Assembly (NCBI GenBank): GCA_021399435.1
Contig: JAJTUP010000152.1
Span: 1 to 64,000, forward strand
Direction: 5' to 3'
Origin: Diaporthe sp. PMI_573
Taxonomy: Eukaryota; Ascomycota; Sordariomycetes; Diaporthales; Diaporthaceae
Length of the DNA stretch: 64,000 bases
The position numbers and the translations under genes are program-made. The notes below the pieces were generated by a model. It saw only the letters and a list, made by a program, of their open reading frames with translations, was not told the origin of the DNA and ran no database searches. Of the stretch, positions 35,451 through 46,777 are shown one piece after another (position 1 is the first letter of the stretch; every line of letters begins with the position of its first letter).

Positions 35451-35930
35451 TTATCTCTTGTTCTTATCCAGGCTGACGCTCTTTTTCGGATATGCTGCGT
35501 AGGTAGTTGATGCCTGTTCATTTCGCTTTTCCATCAAAAGTTTCAGCAAAGCCATATGCCCGGTGATCTGTTCACCCTTAACCTTTGGACTGTTTTGTGC
35601 CACCTTCGCTCTGAGAGCCTTCCAGTCAGGTGGGGCATCGGTCTTAGGATCATTTTTGTTCTGAGATGTAGAAGCAGCTCCGGCTTTCGAAGAGGTGGAC
35701 GTAGAAGCTGCGGGGTTGGCAGCGGCAGCAACACCACCTCCATTTGCGGGCTTCGCAGCAGCAGCAGCACCACCTCCATTTGCAGGCTTCGCAGCGGATT
35801 TGGCAGTGGTAAAAGCACCAGCTCCTGCGTTGGATTTAGTGGTTGTAGCTCCTGCTTTGGATGTAGTGGTTGTAGCTCCTTTGGCTGTTGCCTGGCTGGC
35901 TTTCTTAAGTTCTTCTGGGGTTGGGGCCAT
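35451..35930 (-). CDS. Low-complexity Ala/Thr/Lys-rich protein of unknown function
   Basis: 159 residues from the ATG at 35930 (MAPTPEELKKASQATAKG). The frame stays open upstream to 36323, but that part looks like leader DNA. The middle is low complexity: Ala-Thr-Ser-Lys runs and two tandem units of '(A)AKPANGGG(A/V)AAAA'. The C-terminal third is more normal ('PPDWKALRAKVAQNSP', 'ITGHMALLKLLMEKRNEQ') and could form helices. No known domain, signal peptide or membrane segment. It is divergent from the kinase-like gene at 36829. The coding call rests on codon pattern and a good C terminus; I am moderately sure it is expressed. Confidence 0.45.
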   Translation of the reverse strand: MAPTPEELKKASQATAKGATTTTSKAGATTTKSNAGAGAFTTAKSAAKPANGGGAAAAAKPANGGGVAAAANPAASTSTSSKAGAASTSQNKNDPKTDAPPDWKALRAKVAQNSPKVKGEQITGHMALLKLLMEKRNEQASTTYAAYPKKSVSLDKNKR

Positions 35931-36828
35931 TTTAACAGGTTTTTGGGGATTGAGGAGATGGTGTCTTCGCAAGTTTTCGATTTCTCCTGTCTTGATTGTA
36001 GCTTTCGGCCTGGCTGCGGAGTCTAGAAATGCGGTGGCGACGAACGGGTTCTGAGGTCTCAGCGTAGATAAAGACGTGATTCTTTTTGTAAATATTTGAG
36101 TTGATAGAGAGATGATAGATGCAGAGTATGATACACAGACGGAAGTATCAGCAACAAAAGTGGTGAGGCTGAAGCGTGATATAAATAATGAGCAGAGCCA
36201 GATGCCTAGCAAGAATGCGAAATTGAAGCCTGTACTGTGTGCCGCAGATAGGAACGATAGGATTTGAAGAGGCACAACCGCCAACCACCCTCCCCCCACC
36301 CAACACACAAACACAACACCCAACTATCGGGCCTCAGAATATGTAGCCAGAGTATCCACAGGCCGGCCTGATGGCATGACAAGTTGCTAGGGCTACGGCC
36401 CGGGGGGCTGTGCATGGCCTGTGAGTGTTGGCCTATGAATGTTGGCCTGTGTCGAAAAATCGAAGTGATATATTCCAGGACTATAAATAGTAGCAAGACA
36501 ACAGATTGGTGTTCTTTCCATGTCATGAATGTTGCTTCGGACGTCTTCCGAAGCACATTTGGGTTGTTGGTTTGCGTCCTGCGGCTCTGCACGTGGGGCG
36601 TGAAACAGTGGCTAAAAATAGATGCTACTGTAAGTAGCTAGCTGGAAGCGTTTGTCGGAGCCCTGCTAACTACATAGTACGTAACAATTCATCTTCCTGC
36701 ATTCAACATGCGTGGGCTTCTTCTCACTGCCAACAAATCTCAATTCAGTTTGTCTTGCACACTTCACCTCAACCAATATCTTAGCACTGCCGCCTGCTAT
36801 ACTTTTGACATCATCCAATTTACGAGCA
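35931..36828. promoter_or_regulatory. Divergent intergenic region
   Basis: ~900 bp between two divergent starts. A TATA box (TATAAATA, 36482-36489) lies ~340 bp before the kinase-like start. 'GTTGGCCTRTG' words recur at 36425-36455. Confidence 0.4.
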
Positions 36829-37989
36829 ATGGCTTCATGCTACCGAGAGGAGCTGCTGCGACTCTTTGGCCCTAATCGGCCACCAAGGGTGCCACCACGG
36901 CCCTGGTCTCCCCCAGAAGATCCAGACAGGCCCTCGCTGCCCTACATGCCGGGTTTCCAGGCACACATTCAATCCCATGTCGCCCCTGCGCCCTTTGGCA
37001 GCGAAAGACTGTACGGCTCTTGGCCGCGGGAACAGGTATCCAGCGCCGAGCTACAGACCTTGACGCAGAGCGCTCTCGTCGTGTCACACCCACCGATGGA
37101 GGCAACGACGACGCCTTCCGACACGGAGGTCCCATCAGAGATGGCCCAGCTTACAATAACTTCGCACATTCGCGTCGGCTGCGGGTCTGGCGCCCAGGTC
37201 GTTGTCTGCACCGTGGCCAAGGACGGCGAGCCGCCTTTCCAGGCCGTCGCTAAGATTTACGACGCGCTCTATTATCGCTTTAGCCATAGCGTAGCGATGC
37301 TTCCGCGAGATGTCACGGCTGAGGCAGACAAGGACTACGCCGCGGAGGCTGCTGCGTACAAACAGCTTAGCGCCGGTAGAGCAGGTCAAGTTACTCCGGC
37401 GTACTACGGATCATGGACGTTCAACCTACCTATTCTAAGCGGAGGGCAGATAAGGCCAGTCCGCCTTGTGCTTATAGAGCACCTGCAGGGGTCGAACCTT
37501 AAGGGCTTGCAGATCCAGAATATCGCTCATATTCGAGCTAGCCGGGACGCTTTTCACCTTCCCGAGGAGTATCGTCTTGAAGTCCTCGCGCACGCTATGG
37601 ATGCCTACGTGCGTATCCTGCATTGTGGCGTTGACCAAAACGATTTTGCCGATCGTAACGTCTTAATCTGTTCCAAGGATACCGGCATTACTACAGATAC
37701 CACTAATAGCGGCATCCCTCGCGTTGTACTCGTTGACTATAATACGGCGATTGTCTCCAGCTGTACACTTGACGGGAGACGTGCGGAGGAGAGCTCGGCT
37801 TTGCCCGTGAACCCTATGCAGTGGTTTTGGAAACAAGCGATAGGCGGAGATTTCCTCGGCTGGGTACCACCTGAGTGGGAGGCTGTTCGGAAGCCAATGC
37901 AGGAGTGGCTTGTGCAGAGATTTGGCAGTGAGGAACAGCGGGCGTTGTACGAACCAGTCACCGAGGAGCTCAAGGTTGATGAATGGTAA
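36829..37989 (+). CDS. Kinase-like protein (possible effector kinase)
   Basis: 386 residues, one exon, ATG at 36829 (MASCYREELLRLFG). The frame is open from 36712 but starts there with GTG. After a Pro-rich N terminus (~residues 12-45) a kinase-like domain is visible: glycine loop 'VGCGSGAQVVVCTV' (~115-128), a Lys in 'AVAKIYDALYY' (~141), 'EAAAYKQL', hinge-like 'LVLIEHLQG', catalytic-loop-like 'ILHCGVDQNDFADRNVLI' (~262-279) and 'VVLVDYNTAIV' (~299-309) in place of DFG. The motifs keep Asp and Asn but are atypical, as in fungal FunK1-like or Crinkler-type kinases. The next gene on the same strand has a nuclease-like motif. Cellular role unknown. Confidence 0.7.
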   Translation: MASCYREELLRLFGPNRPPRVPPRPWSPPEDPDRPSLPYMPGFQAHIQSHVAPAPFGSERLYGSWPREQVSSAELQTLTQSALVVSHPPMEATTTPSDTEVPSEMAQLTITSHIRVGCGSGAQVVVCTVAKDGEPPFQAVAKIYDALYYRFSHSVAMLPRDVTAEADKDYAAEAAAYKQLSAGRAGQVTPAYYGSWTFNLPILSGGQIRPVRLVLIEHLQGSNLKGLQIQNIAHIRASRDAFHLPEEYRLEVLAHAMDAYVRILHCGVDQNDFADRNVLICSKDTGITTDTTNSGIPRVVLVDYNTAIVSSCTLDGRRAEESSALPVNPMQWFWKQAIGGDFLGWVPPEWEAVRKPMQEWLVQRFGSEEQRALYEPVTEELKVDEW

Positions 37990-39047
37990 TCGTTAGACGA
38001 AGGATAACAGGACTACGTGGAAAGCCCCAGCAGAGATCAAAGACTATGAATGTATAGAAGCTTTTTAGCGTTTACTCAAGACGGCACCGTAAGGTCAAGA
38101 TTGTTGACAACTCCTTGGAATCGACCTTCGAAAGCACGAAACTTAGTCCGGGTCTCTTCATCGGGACAATTGGGATTCCGCTGGTCACATTGAGCCTGAG
38201 AAGGTCTCTCTGTGATAAGCAAGCTGGGAGAATTCATCGAGCAGAATGATCGAAATGGTAATTCGAGTGAGATGACCCTTGTGGAAAATACTTGGTAGCT
38301 GAAACTGCTACCTTCGGCTTGAATACTATGGAGTCATATAAAATAATATAATCTTCTACACGCTGCAAAGATGTTGCTTCCAGGCATGCTGCTCCCCAGC
38401 TCTGCAGTGGTCGCGGTCATCACTGCAAGCTTCTGTGGCACGCTGCATTGTGACCTCGGCGACTTTGCTATGGCCCAGTGGTCTGTCACTTAATCCCATT
38501 TCTGCATGAAGTCTTTCCGCTTGACATTGTAGACTTGAGACGACTGGCCTGTTGTTGGCCTGTCATCTGGCCGCCCTGTTGCTGCATGTGTGCCTCGAGG
38601 GTCCATGACCCATAGAGGCCGCGTCTCATAGCCCGCCGGGCCGGCAGGATGTATGATGCGTATGCGGCGTATGCGGCGTATGCACTGTTGGGCTAAAAAT
38701 GGGGACCTGGTGGTGTAGGAGGATCTGTTGAATGTATGGAGCCTCGATGGGGCTGGGAGAGCATTCGGCTGCTATTTATATATCATCTTTTCGGAATTTA
38801 TTCGGGACACTCAATATCACGAACTTGAAGTTTCCAAGCAAAACATATATAATACCATCATTATTGTGACTTCCTCATATCCCACGTACCATCATCATTT
38901 CATTACTGTTCAAGCTACGAAACATCTGTTCACCGGCCGCCAGTCACGCATTCTTCTGCCACCAAACCGTGCCAAAATATTTTAATCGCTTCATCACTAC
39001 ATATTCTAAATATCCTTCAGTTCTGCTGACAAGGCCAGCACTCCACC
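37990..39047. other. Intergenic, upstream of nuclease-like gene
   Basis: 1.06 kb. It holds three tandem units of GCGTATGCG (38658-38683) and a TATA-like 'tatttatatat' near 38774, ~270 bp before the next start. No gene seen. Confidence 0.45.
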
Positions 39048-40286
39048 ATGGCTAACGTTAACACCACTGGCCTTTACCCGCCGCAGCTTGTTTTGCCACC
39101 TCACTTTACAATTCTTGAGTCCTTCGATCAGCCTTTGCCTCACTACGACTATCACGGCAAAGCCGAACCATCCAGCTTAGGTACCACGACGGCGACTGCA
39201 GATCCGCCCCGATACGCCGTCCAAAGGCCGGCAACCGCCACGCCTGCTGCGGGCGGTCAGCCAGTCGCGAATCTATGGCAAGACAAAGGCTTCAGATTGG
39301 TACAGCAAATAAAAAACAACATAGATACCAATTGGGTCCATCTTCAGCCCATCTGGCAGCAGACTCAGCAGGTATATGATCAGCACTACGGCACTGCTTA
39401 TGCTGCCGCCGCGTCGGGCAATCAGCCTCCGGCCAGTTTCCGGCAGTCGTTTTCCAATCCCCAGCGGGCGATTCAAGGTTGGAATAGCATGAATCAGGCC
39501 CAAAGGAATATGGTGGCTGAGAAGGAGGGAGAGAAGGCTGGAAGGGATGCTGTTTCAGCTTGGATAACGCAGGAGGAAGTCAAAATTGCGAGGAACATTC
39601 AGGGCGTGTTGACGTCACATGTACGACACTGGATCGATTGGGTGGGCAGCTATTCGGCGGAACGGGAGCACCTTTCCATGAAGGAGCAAGCGATGCAGCA
39701 CAACAACGAGGCCGACGTGGTGCGTGCGGCAGCCATGTACCTGCTGCATCCCGTTATGGCGGCGCTGGACGCCGGGCCGACCACGAACGGGGGCTTCATC
39801 CTCCAGTCCGAGGACGTGAGGATCGCGAACACCAACACCAACAACACGGTCCGCACCGACATCACCTTCTACCGAATCAGCCCCGTGGGGGGCCACCGCG
39901 CCATTTCCGTCATGGAGTTTAAGCGCCGCGGCGTCATCAGGCCCAACCAGTTCGAAGCCGCCATCGCGGCGGGTGCCCCAGCCGGTGGAGGCACCCTGTT
40001 TGAAGGTGAGGCCCTGAAGCTGATCAAACAGGCGGCCACCTACGCCATGATGTTCCAGACCAGGCACGTCGCCCTATGCGACTGGAGCTACCTGGTCCTG
40101 TGCTACTTCGGCGACATGCAGTACAACAATCCCCCCAATGTCGGAGCCAGGGTGCAGATTCAGATCCTCCCCGTCGGCAACCCAGGCACACCCAATCGCC
40201 TGGGCTTCAACAACTCGGCCACTTCCCACCTCTTCCGACCCGCCCTATTGGGCTTCCTGAAGAGTGCCTATGATGAAACCCCTTGA
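39048..40286 (+). CDS. PD-(D/E)XK nuclease-like protein
   Basis: 412 residues, one exon, ATG at 39048. The N-terminal ~150 residues are Pro/Ala/Gln-rich and likely disordered. The C-terminal half has a possible restriction-endonuclease-like core: 'RTDITFYRIS' (Asp 271), a short loop, then 'AISVMEFKRRGV' (Glu 290 and Lys 292), i.e. the D...E-x-K arrangement of this fold, followed by a helix 'GEALKLIKQAATYAMMFQT' and the strand 'VALCDWSYLVLCYFG'. This order (core beta-meander with D and ExK, helix, strand) fits PD-(D/E)XK enzymes, a fold common in fungal effector-like and anti-invader proteins. No signal peptide. It follows the kinase-like gene in the same direction with a 1.06-kb gap, so each likely has its own promoter. 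The fold call is by motif only. Confidence 0.5.
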   Translation: MANVNTTGLYPPQLVLPPHFTILESFDQPLPHYDYHGKAEPSSLGTTTATADPPRYAVQRPATATPAAGGQPVANLWQDKGFRLVQQIKNNIDTNWVHLQPIWQQTQQVYDQHYGTAYAAAASGNQPPASFRQSFSNPQRAIQGWNSMNQAQRNMVAEKEGEKAGRDAVSAWITQEEVKIARNIQGVLTSHVRHWIDWVGSYSAEREHLSMKEQAMQHNNEADVVRAAAMYLLHPVMAALDAGPTTNGGFILQSEDVRIANTNTNNTVRTDITFYRISPVGGHRAISVMEFKRRGVIRPNQFEAAIAAGAPAGGGTLFEGEALKLIKQAATYAMMFQTRHVALCDWSYLVLCYFGDMQYNNPPNVGARVQIQILPVGNPGTPNRLGFNNSATSHLFRPALLGFLKSAYDETP

Positions 40287-40576
40287 GCTTAGAATGTTGG
40301 GGGCTCTCCTGCAAATCCGGTTGGTGCTGATTTGGACTTGAAAGCAATCAGTTTAGCTTTTCAGACCTAGTCTTACTCTTGTTTTACCTCATTAGTATTT
40401 CATAGAAAATTGAGGATTTCGGAATACAATTCTCTATAGCCTCGTGTATTTTTTAAATCGTCCATAAGATATAAATATTGGTTAAACGAATTTCGTGGTG
40501 TAAGTAGTGGCCGAGGGGCTTGCAGGAAAAGCGCTCACTTGCACATTGTAGTTAATACCTTATCTATGAAAAAGTG

Positions 40577-42097
40577 GACGGAATCTCGAATTTTCTGGTA
40601 CCTATGGTGACCAAATACATCGAATGCTTCCGCACTGGTAGCCTAATAGCTTTTCAGGAGTCACAGAAGGCTTGGATGACGGATGTATCAGCCAGAGTGG
40701 AGAACATTATGGTTTCATCGAGCCTTACCGCGACCCGGCTGGAATTCGCTCCGAGTGGGAGGCTATGATTGGCATCGCGGATGCCGATGAAATTGAGAAG
40801 TTGGAAAATTTTGTCAACAACTCGACCAGGTTCATCCGACAGCTCCCTTGGGCGGTGAAGGGTATGAATGACGGCAAAGGGCCGTTCGAGAAGAGCCTGT
40901 TTGAGGCCCCCGACTTCACCAGTGTTCAAGGTTAGCCATTCTCCCCAAGTAGAGATGTATGTTAATTCTCTCAGCGCTCGCTGTGTGTGGTAGCATCGTC
41001 TTCGAAGCCGCCAACCTCCCGAATGTCAGTTCTTTCCGTCTTATTCCGCGGGGAGACACTAATATCAATAGTACGATTGCATTCGAGAAACTTGCGGCTT
41101 CAAAAATGTTGTCCTTGCGAACCGTCTCAGCGTCAACAATAACCCCAACCTTCCCTGCTATTGGGTTGACTCCTCCGAGCTCGGGTTCTTCAAAAGCACC
41201 ACGCACATAGTCCGATTTCTCACCACGGCCATTCACGAACTTCTTGGCCACGGGACTGGCAAGCTCCTCAGCGAAACCTCACCCGGAACATACAACTTCG
41301 ACAAGAACAAACCCCCCTATTAGTCCCCTTAGCGGAGAAGTCATAACTTCACACTACCTACCGGGTCAGACATGGGGAAGCGTGTTTGAGAAGCTGGCGG
41401 GAACAGTGGAGGAATGTCGCGCGATCTTGATGTCCGAATATTTCATGGACAACAAGGATCTGCTGGGCATTTTCGGCTATACTGACAGCAGCAACATCAC
41501 AGCTGAAGACCGTAAGTTGTAATCCTCAAATCACCGTGCTCCACAGAACTGACATGGTAATGGCAGTTCTGTACGCCAGATATCTCAACATTGGCGTCGA
41601 TGGCGTACAAGCTCTCGAGCACTACAATTCCCAAGATGAAGTCTGGGGACAAGTGCACCACCAGGTATGCGCGCCTTCCTCTCACCTAGCCCCATCTGAC
41701 CCTTGTATAGGCCCGTTTTTCCATCCTCAAACACCTCCTCCAAGATGGCGACGGCGTTGTCTCCATCACCCATGACCCCGCCAGGTCATCCCTCACAGTG
41801 TATGTCGACCGTTCCAGAATCCTTTCTCACGGTAAACCATCCCTCGGCCGGTATCTCTGCAAGCTACATATCTGGCGCTGCACCGCCGATGTGTCCTCCT
41901 GCAAGGAGTTTTGCGAGCCCATGTGTGCAGTTGACGGCGTGTATGAGGAATGGCGCAAGATTGTCGTGTCGAAGCCCAATATGAGGTGGAAGTTTGTGCG
42001 GCCGAACACATTCATCAAGGGTGAGAACGTCGAAGTCAAGGTCTACGAGGAGAGCAATGAGGGCATCATCCAGTCGTGGGCTGAGAGGGACATTTGA
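40577..42097 (+). pseudogene. Dipeptidyl peptidase III, 5'-truncated and frameshifted
   Basis: The C-terminal half of DPP III, a zinc aminopeptidase that removes dipeptides in the cytosol. Recognisable parts in order: 'YIECFRTGSL..FQESQKAW', 'GFIEPYRDPAGIRSEWE', 'LPWAV', 'EAPDFTSV', the zinc motif 'HELLGHGTGKLL' (~41234-41269), 'NFD', 'PGQTWGSVFEKL', the second motif 'EECRA' (~41409) and a normal C terminus to 42097. At least four introns remain in place (e.g. 40932-40974, ~41021-41073, 41516-41564, ~41667-41709). Breaks: the first ~350 residues are absent, since the previous gene ends at 40286. A one-base loss lies near 40710, and one extra C in a six-C run at 41312-41317 puts a stop just after 'NFDKNK'. 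Conserved residues are unspoilt, so decay is recent or the breaks are sequencing errors; the missing 5' half argues for a real relic. Confidence 0.8.
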
Positions 42098-42416
42098 AGT
42101 CAGATGCATATGTTGTTACATGGCTTGGCAGTCCAGCACCTCGTTGTTTTTCCCATCTTCAAATTCGCCGCATGGCTTACCGACGGGAAATTCCGAGCCA
42201 GGGACGTGATGCAGTGTCGATGGCACATATTCTTCTTTCCTTGTTGGCTTGCCTTCCGATGCGGGCTTTCATATTGTGTCAAGTTGCGTGCGCCGAGGTG
42301 AATCAAGTTTGACAGCAACTGTTCTCCATAACTCCAGGGCAAAGATGCAGCAATAAAAAGTGTGTGATGACCTAGATGCACACTGTAGGACGACCCCGAT
42401 GACCGTCCCTTGATGC
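42098..42416. other. Intergenic
   Basis: 319 bp between the DPP III relic and the TPR-like fragment. Nothing identifiable. Confidence 0.35.
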
Positions 42417-42690
42417 TTACCGCCAGAAGATTGGCACCCATTTATCATATGCGTCTTCCTTCCCAAACTCAATCGCATCCCTATCCCTCATACGCAAATA
42501 TGTTTCCGCCTCATCCCTCTTACTTTGTGCATCGTACTGACTACCATCGTCCTCATTCCCATCCGAAGACCCATTTTGGATCAAAGCTTCTGAGAGTTTG
42601 ACCACTCCACGCGCGTGCTCGACGGGCATAGTGTCGGTGTGAAACTTTGTGATATCGAGGGCATCCCGGAGGTGTTTGCTAACGAAAGAA
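42417..42690 (-). pseudogene. C-terminal fragment of a fungal TPR-type protein
   Basis: A minus-strand exon-like frame reads 'SKHLRDALDITKFHTDT', 'EHARGVVKLSEALIQ', 'RDEAETYLRMRDRDAIEFGKEDAYDKWVPIFWR' split over phrases, then a stop at 42417. The pattern (helical pairs ending in '(A/D)YDK(L/W)V...(L/F)WR') matches the C termini of fungal tetratricopeptide proteins, including NLR-linked ones. A possible splice acceptor (TTCGTTAG, with a GACTTACTAG-like branch) sits at its 5' edge, but no upstream coding exon is seen, so this is probably the remnant 3' end of a lost gene. Confidence 0.4.
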
Positions 42691-44100
42691 GTCTAGTAAG
42701 TCATGATGAGTGCTGAGGGTGAAGAGGGGGACGCCCAAGTCATAGGGGGGTAGAAAATGGCGTGTTTCCTAGACGGTTCAAGGGACTGCGGTCCCTGAAG
42801 TGGTGATTCTCTCCTGCCATCCTGTATTCACATCCGCCCTCTTCGTGTGAGGCTCCCTTGATGTACTCTAGGTCACTGGCCAGGACTGAACACAGTGGCA
42901 GATGTCTTAGGGTAGGTACGGGGTAGCCTAGATCCCTTGTAGAGCCGGGGAAGTGGCCTCGAGGGCGTCGTTCCAATACCGATTCCTTGACGCTTCATGT
43001 ACTCCGTACTATAATGCTCTTCTACCAGGCAATCGACTTGGGTTTATAAACCTTCTTGACATCTCCCTAACACCGACCCAAGGCACTCTGGTGTAGTTGG
43101 CTAGGACGGTAACTTCAATGCAATAACAGACGTCTCGACTGGAAACGTGCTTAGCAGCCGAGCTCCACTCACACAGCCTCTTGAGCTTGAAGTTACGCAG
43201 TCCATAGTTCGCTTCCCAGAGGTGTCGCAAATTCTGATTCTTTTTTTTTTGCATCTTTCTGGGAAGCCTTCGTCCGTGATGTGGTGTTGTCGCGACAACG
43301 ATGGGCGACGTGGGGGGTGGTGACTTACAGAGACGGATTACATAAGCGGGCCGCCCCACCCCCGTCCCCTGTATTAGTTACCGTGGCAGTTGCCGGCCAC
43401 CAACTAAACGCAAGTAATGCCAGCTCTGACCTGCAACCAGCACCACCCATGCCCGACTCCATTCATGAGTCGACTTCTCCTCTATGAGTTCAATCATCAA
43501 GCTACCAAAGTCATTTTGATCTGCTCTATTACAGTGTTTAGAGGGGTGGGGTATTTTTTGCTTAATTGGTCAAAAAGATTCAAAGTTGACAGAGGCACGT
43601 GGGGGTTTGGCTCAATATAGAATCCATGAAAGAAGATGATTACGGTGTTAAAACTATTGAATTTAAAGAATATAGCCCAAAGTTGTTTGCTCTAAACGAT
43701 TGCCATAGAAATCATATTTCTCGCTGTACTTTTTCTACATACCCAGGCAGTATCGGCCACCCAAGCATAGAGGGCGACCATCACTTGGCAAGGATCATGC
43801 GTGCCTCGATAACCTTCGAAACTAAATACCTAGATAGGAAGCATAGATCTCATATCCTGTGAAACAAATCTGGTGATAGCTTCCGATCTCATTCAAAGGT
43901 CCATCATGGTTTTCATTTGTCATTCAACGGCAACTCCATAGCATTGTCTTTGAGTGGCCCACTTGACACCAGGTTGTTTGGACCGTAAGGGGACCCTTTG
44001 ATGAGTTCCTCAGCCTGCGCTTCGAACCGGAGACGGCCCCGGAGCCAAACAATAGCCTATTGCTTCTTTCTATATCGAACATGCTAGAGGTGGAGCCAGA
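42691..44100. other. Intergenic, no gene seen
   Basis: 1.4 kb. Frames on both strands are short and unlike proteins. A T10 run lies at about 43242-43251. Confidence 0.4.
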
Positions 44101-46777
44101 TCAGTCTACCGCTGTGACAGTGGCGATGTACCAGGGGACCCGCAGACGAAGCGATTGCTCAAGTGGGGGAGACGGAACAAAACCTACAGAATATTTCACC
44201 CTCTCACTGCCATCTGGAAGCACCTCCTTATCTGTCTCGACTGCCCATCCAAGCATCGGCCAGAGTTTGAACCAGTAGAACCAATACAGTGTGCCGATTA
44301 CAACGACGGAGCAGCCCACAGTGGGAACTACGAACCAGGGAATGGTTGGGGTGACACGGTTATTAGGTATGAAGGGCGCGATGAGAACGAACATCAACGA
44401 AAACATCCAGAGGATGGTGAGTAGAGGCGAGGTATGGAAACTAGTCCGCTCCGTCCTCCACCCGCTCCGAGGGCTAAGCGCCAAATAGACTAGCCCAGAG
44501 CCGATCAGTGCTGTTGCGCATTGTCAGAGGGTCATGTAACTTTCGGGGTGACGAATCGAATCGAATGTAATTGCCCAGGCCAGATACTCACTTTTCACGA
44601 TGCTCTGTGTGTACGTCCCAAGGTTTGTGATAAACGGGTAGGCATCGCTTGTTCCAGGTCCGACGATCAAAACAACCGAGAAGAGCCAATGCAAGAAAAT
44701 GCCGCCTAGCAGAGCGAGACACGTATGAGAAAAGACGCCGAATATATCGGGAAATGTAGTGGGAAAAGGTGTGACCTTGACGAACCTGTTGGCGTGTTGA
44801 TGGGCCAGTCGCTTGCAAAGAAACGCCAGAATGGCAGAGCTCCTTCCTTGGCCAGCTCTTGCTTCACTGTGCGACGCGGCAACACGGGTCAATGAACGGT
44901 TAATAAAAGGCTGTGACTCAAGGATTGGTACCTCGTGAGTTGCAATACGTCTGCGAAAAGATATTCCCAAGAATGGACAAGCACACGACCAAGGGCAGGA
45001 ACCTAGACACGAAAGGACCGGGGCCAAAGACCTAAAGTAGAAGAGCCTCGTCATCAGAGGATCGTGAGATTGAAGAGGGAAGAAGACTCGTCCGGGGGGG
45101 AAAAAAAAGAAACTAGTGAATTGTACGACATGCTGGGAGAGCGCCAGGATGAACTCACATTTGTGAAAAAGCTCGCAGCAACTGTGACGCCGGACCCTGC
45201 AATCTCTTCTTTGGACGAACCGGCACACTGCAACCTGTTCAGTCGCCGATCTTGACATATATCCCTCAGGACCGAGACATACATATGCAACATTGGCTAG
45301 GATATACAGGCAAGTGACCGTAAGTGAAGCAATCGGCGCGGCCCATTTGAGTGTCTTCTCGGGTCGACGAACTTCGCTCAGCACCTGAATTGTCGTCACA
45401 CGATCAATTAGCACCACATACTGCCGATCAAGAACCTGAAAGGGGATGTGGGACGAACATAGTTGGCACTCTCCCATCCCGAATATGAATACAAAACCTG
45501 CATCAGCGCTATAGCGAAATTGGCCGCCTGAGAAGCATTATCCGCAGGCGCGAGGGGGCAAGCGTCGCCAGCCCCGTTGAAAGAGGAGAAATTATCGGGC
45601 TTCGGGGCGGCCATGCGGCCGGCTAAGGCAGCGAAGCCGGTGAAAACGACAACGAGGAGCATGATGATCTTGAAAACGCCGAGGCCGTTGCTGACCCAGA
45701 TCCCCATGCGCGGTAGGAATGAGTGGACTAGGCACACGATGGTAATGGTTCCAATGCTGATCCCCTTGTTTATCCATTCCTGTGCTAGCGGTGCTGCGGC
45801 GAGGAGCTCACCGTTTGGCGAGCGGCCACAGCTGCTGGATCGGTGCGTGGATAGGCCGTTGATGGCGTAGAGGAGGTAAGAGCTGAAGTTGATACTGTTG
45901 GCGGCGGATTGGGCAAAACAGATGAACTCGACTGGATTAGAGTTAGTATTCTTCACCTCTGTGTATAGTGCGTCAAGACTCCTTCTCACCGGCGAATATG
46001 CATGTCGTCCAATATCTTGGACGACGATAGATACGTTCAAGCTTGTGCAAAATAATGGTCAGGCATTACTCCTCACGACGACATAAAGGGACCTCGAGAC
46101 TCACGTAGTTCTTCTCACCCCCCGAACGTGGAAGTGTCGTACCCAGCTCAATGTAGGCCATCAAGCTACCTTCTGTCAGAGATATGGCCGCTCAGGCTGG
46201 CAAGCTCCCTGGTCCTTACTTACCCGCTGACCAGAAGGTCAGATACCGATATCGGTCAAGGTTGTGTGCTGAGCACATGGTAAACTTGACTTCGGTGAGC
46301 GACTCACCAGAAACACATGATTCCACCGAGAACCCAGAATAAAAGAGCAGCCCCGACGCTGTTGGTCGCTTGCATGATGGTGGATGGCGTCGAAAAGATG
46401 CCGGTCCCGACCATGCGGTTCACGATCAATAGCGCAGTGGAAAAATAGCCTAGCTTTCTATCTGCATATAGAGCAGCCCAGATCAGCGTACTTTTCCAGT
46501 GCCTCTTGAGATGTACTATGTAGATAACAGATCTTGGATAAATCAAATTCAAGGATCCAGCAGAAGAAGGATACACGAGCAGGCGAGAAAAATGAAACAG
46601 CCGGGTGGGGTCAATGAAGAGAGCTAGTTGGAACCAACCTTCTGGGAAGACGAAATGCTTTGAGTGCACAGGCGGCTTTTCGTCGTCCTCTTTGCGTTCC
46701 TCACGGGCGGCCTCAAATTCGGGCATGACAGCCTCAATCTCGAGAATGTCGCGTCTATAAACCTGGGAGGGCTCCAT
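44101..46777 (-). CDS. Amino-acid permease (APC superfamily, LAT/Mup1-like)
   Basis: Eleven exons: 46639-46777, 46308-46461, 46105-46165, 45990-46041, 45459-45931, 45283-45384, 45159-45227, 44932-45031, 44786-44866, 44592-44705, 44101-44510. They join in phase to 584 residues. The start MEPSQVYRRDILEIE begins a ~50-residue acidic tail. Helix 1 contains the substrate-binding 'NRMVGTGIFSTPSTI' (GTGIF motif). Further LAT signs are 'YIELGTTLPRSGGEKNYLE', 'YSYSGWESANYV', 'SEVRRPEKTLKWA' and 'TYCNSRVKQELAKEGALPFWRFFASDWPINTPTG'-type loop. Twelve helices are expected; it is likely a plasma-membrane methionine or neutral amino-acid importer. The second junction (46166-46307) was chosen for phase and could hide a micro-exon. 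A second permease lies 2 kb away in the same orientation. Confidence 0.88.

Noticed and set aside
44932..45031. Suspected one-base loss in the first permease
   Set aside because: Re-reading the strand gives four T in the run; the exon is in frame.
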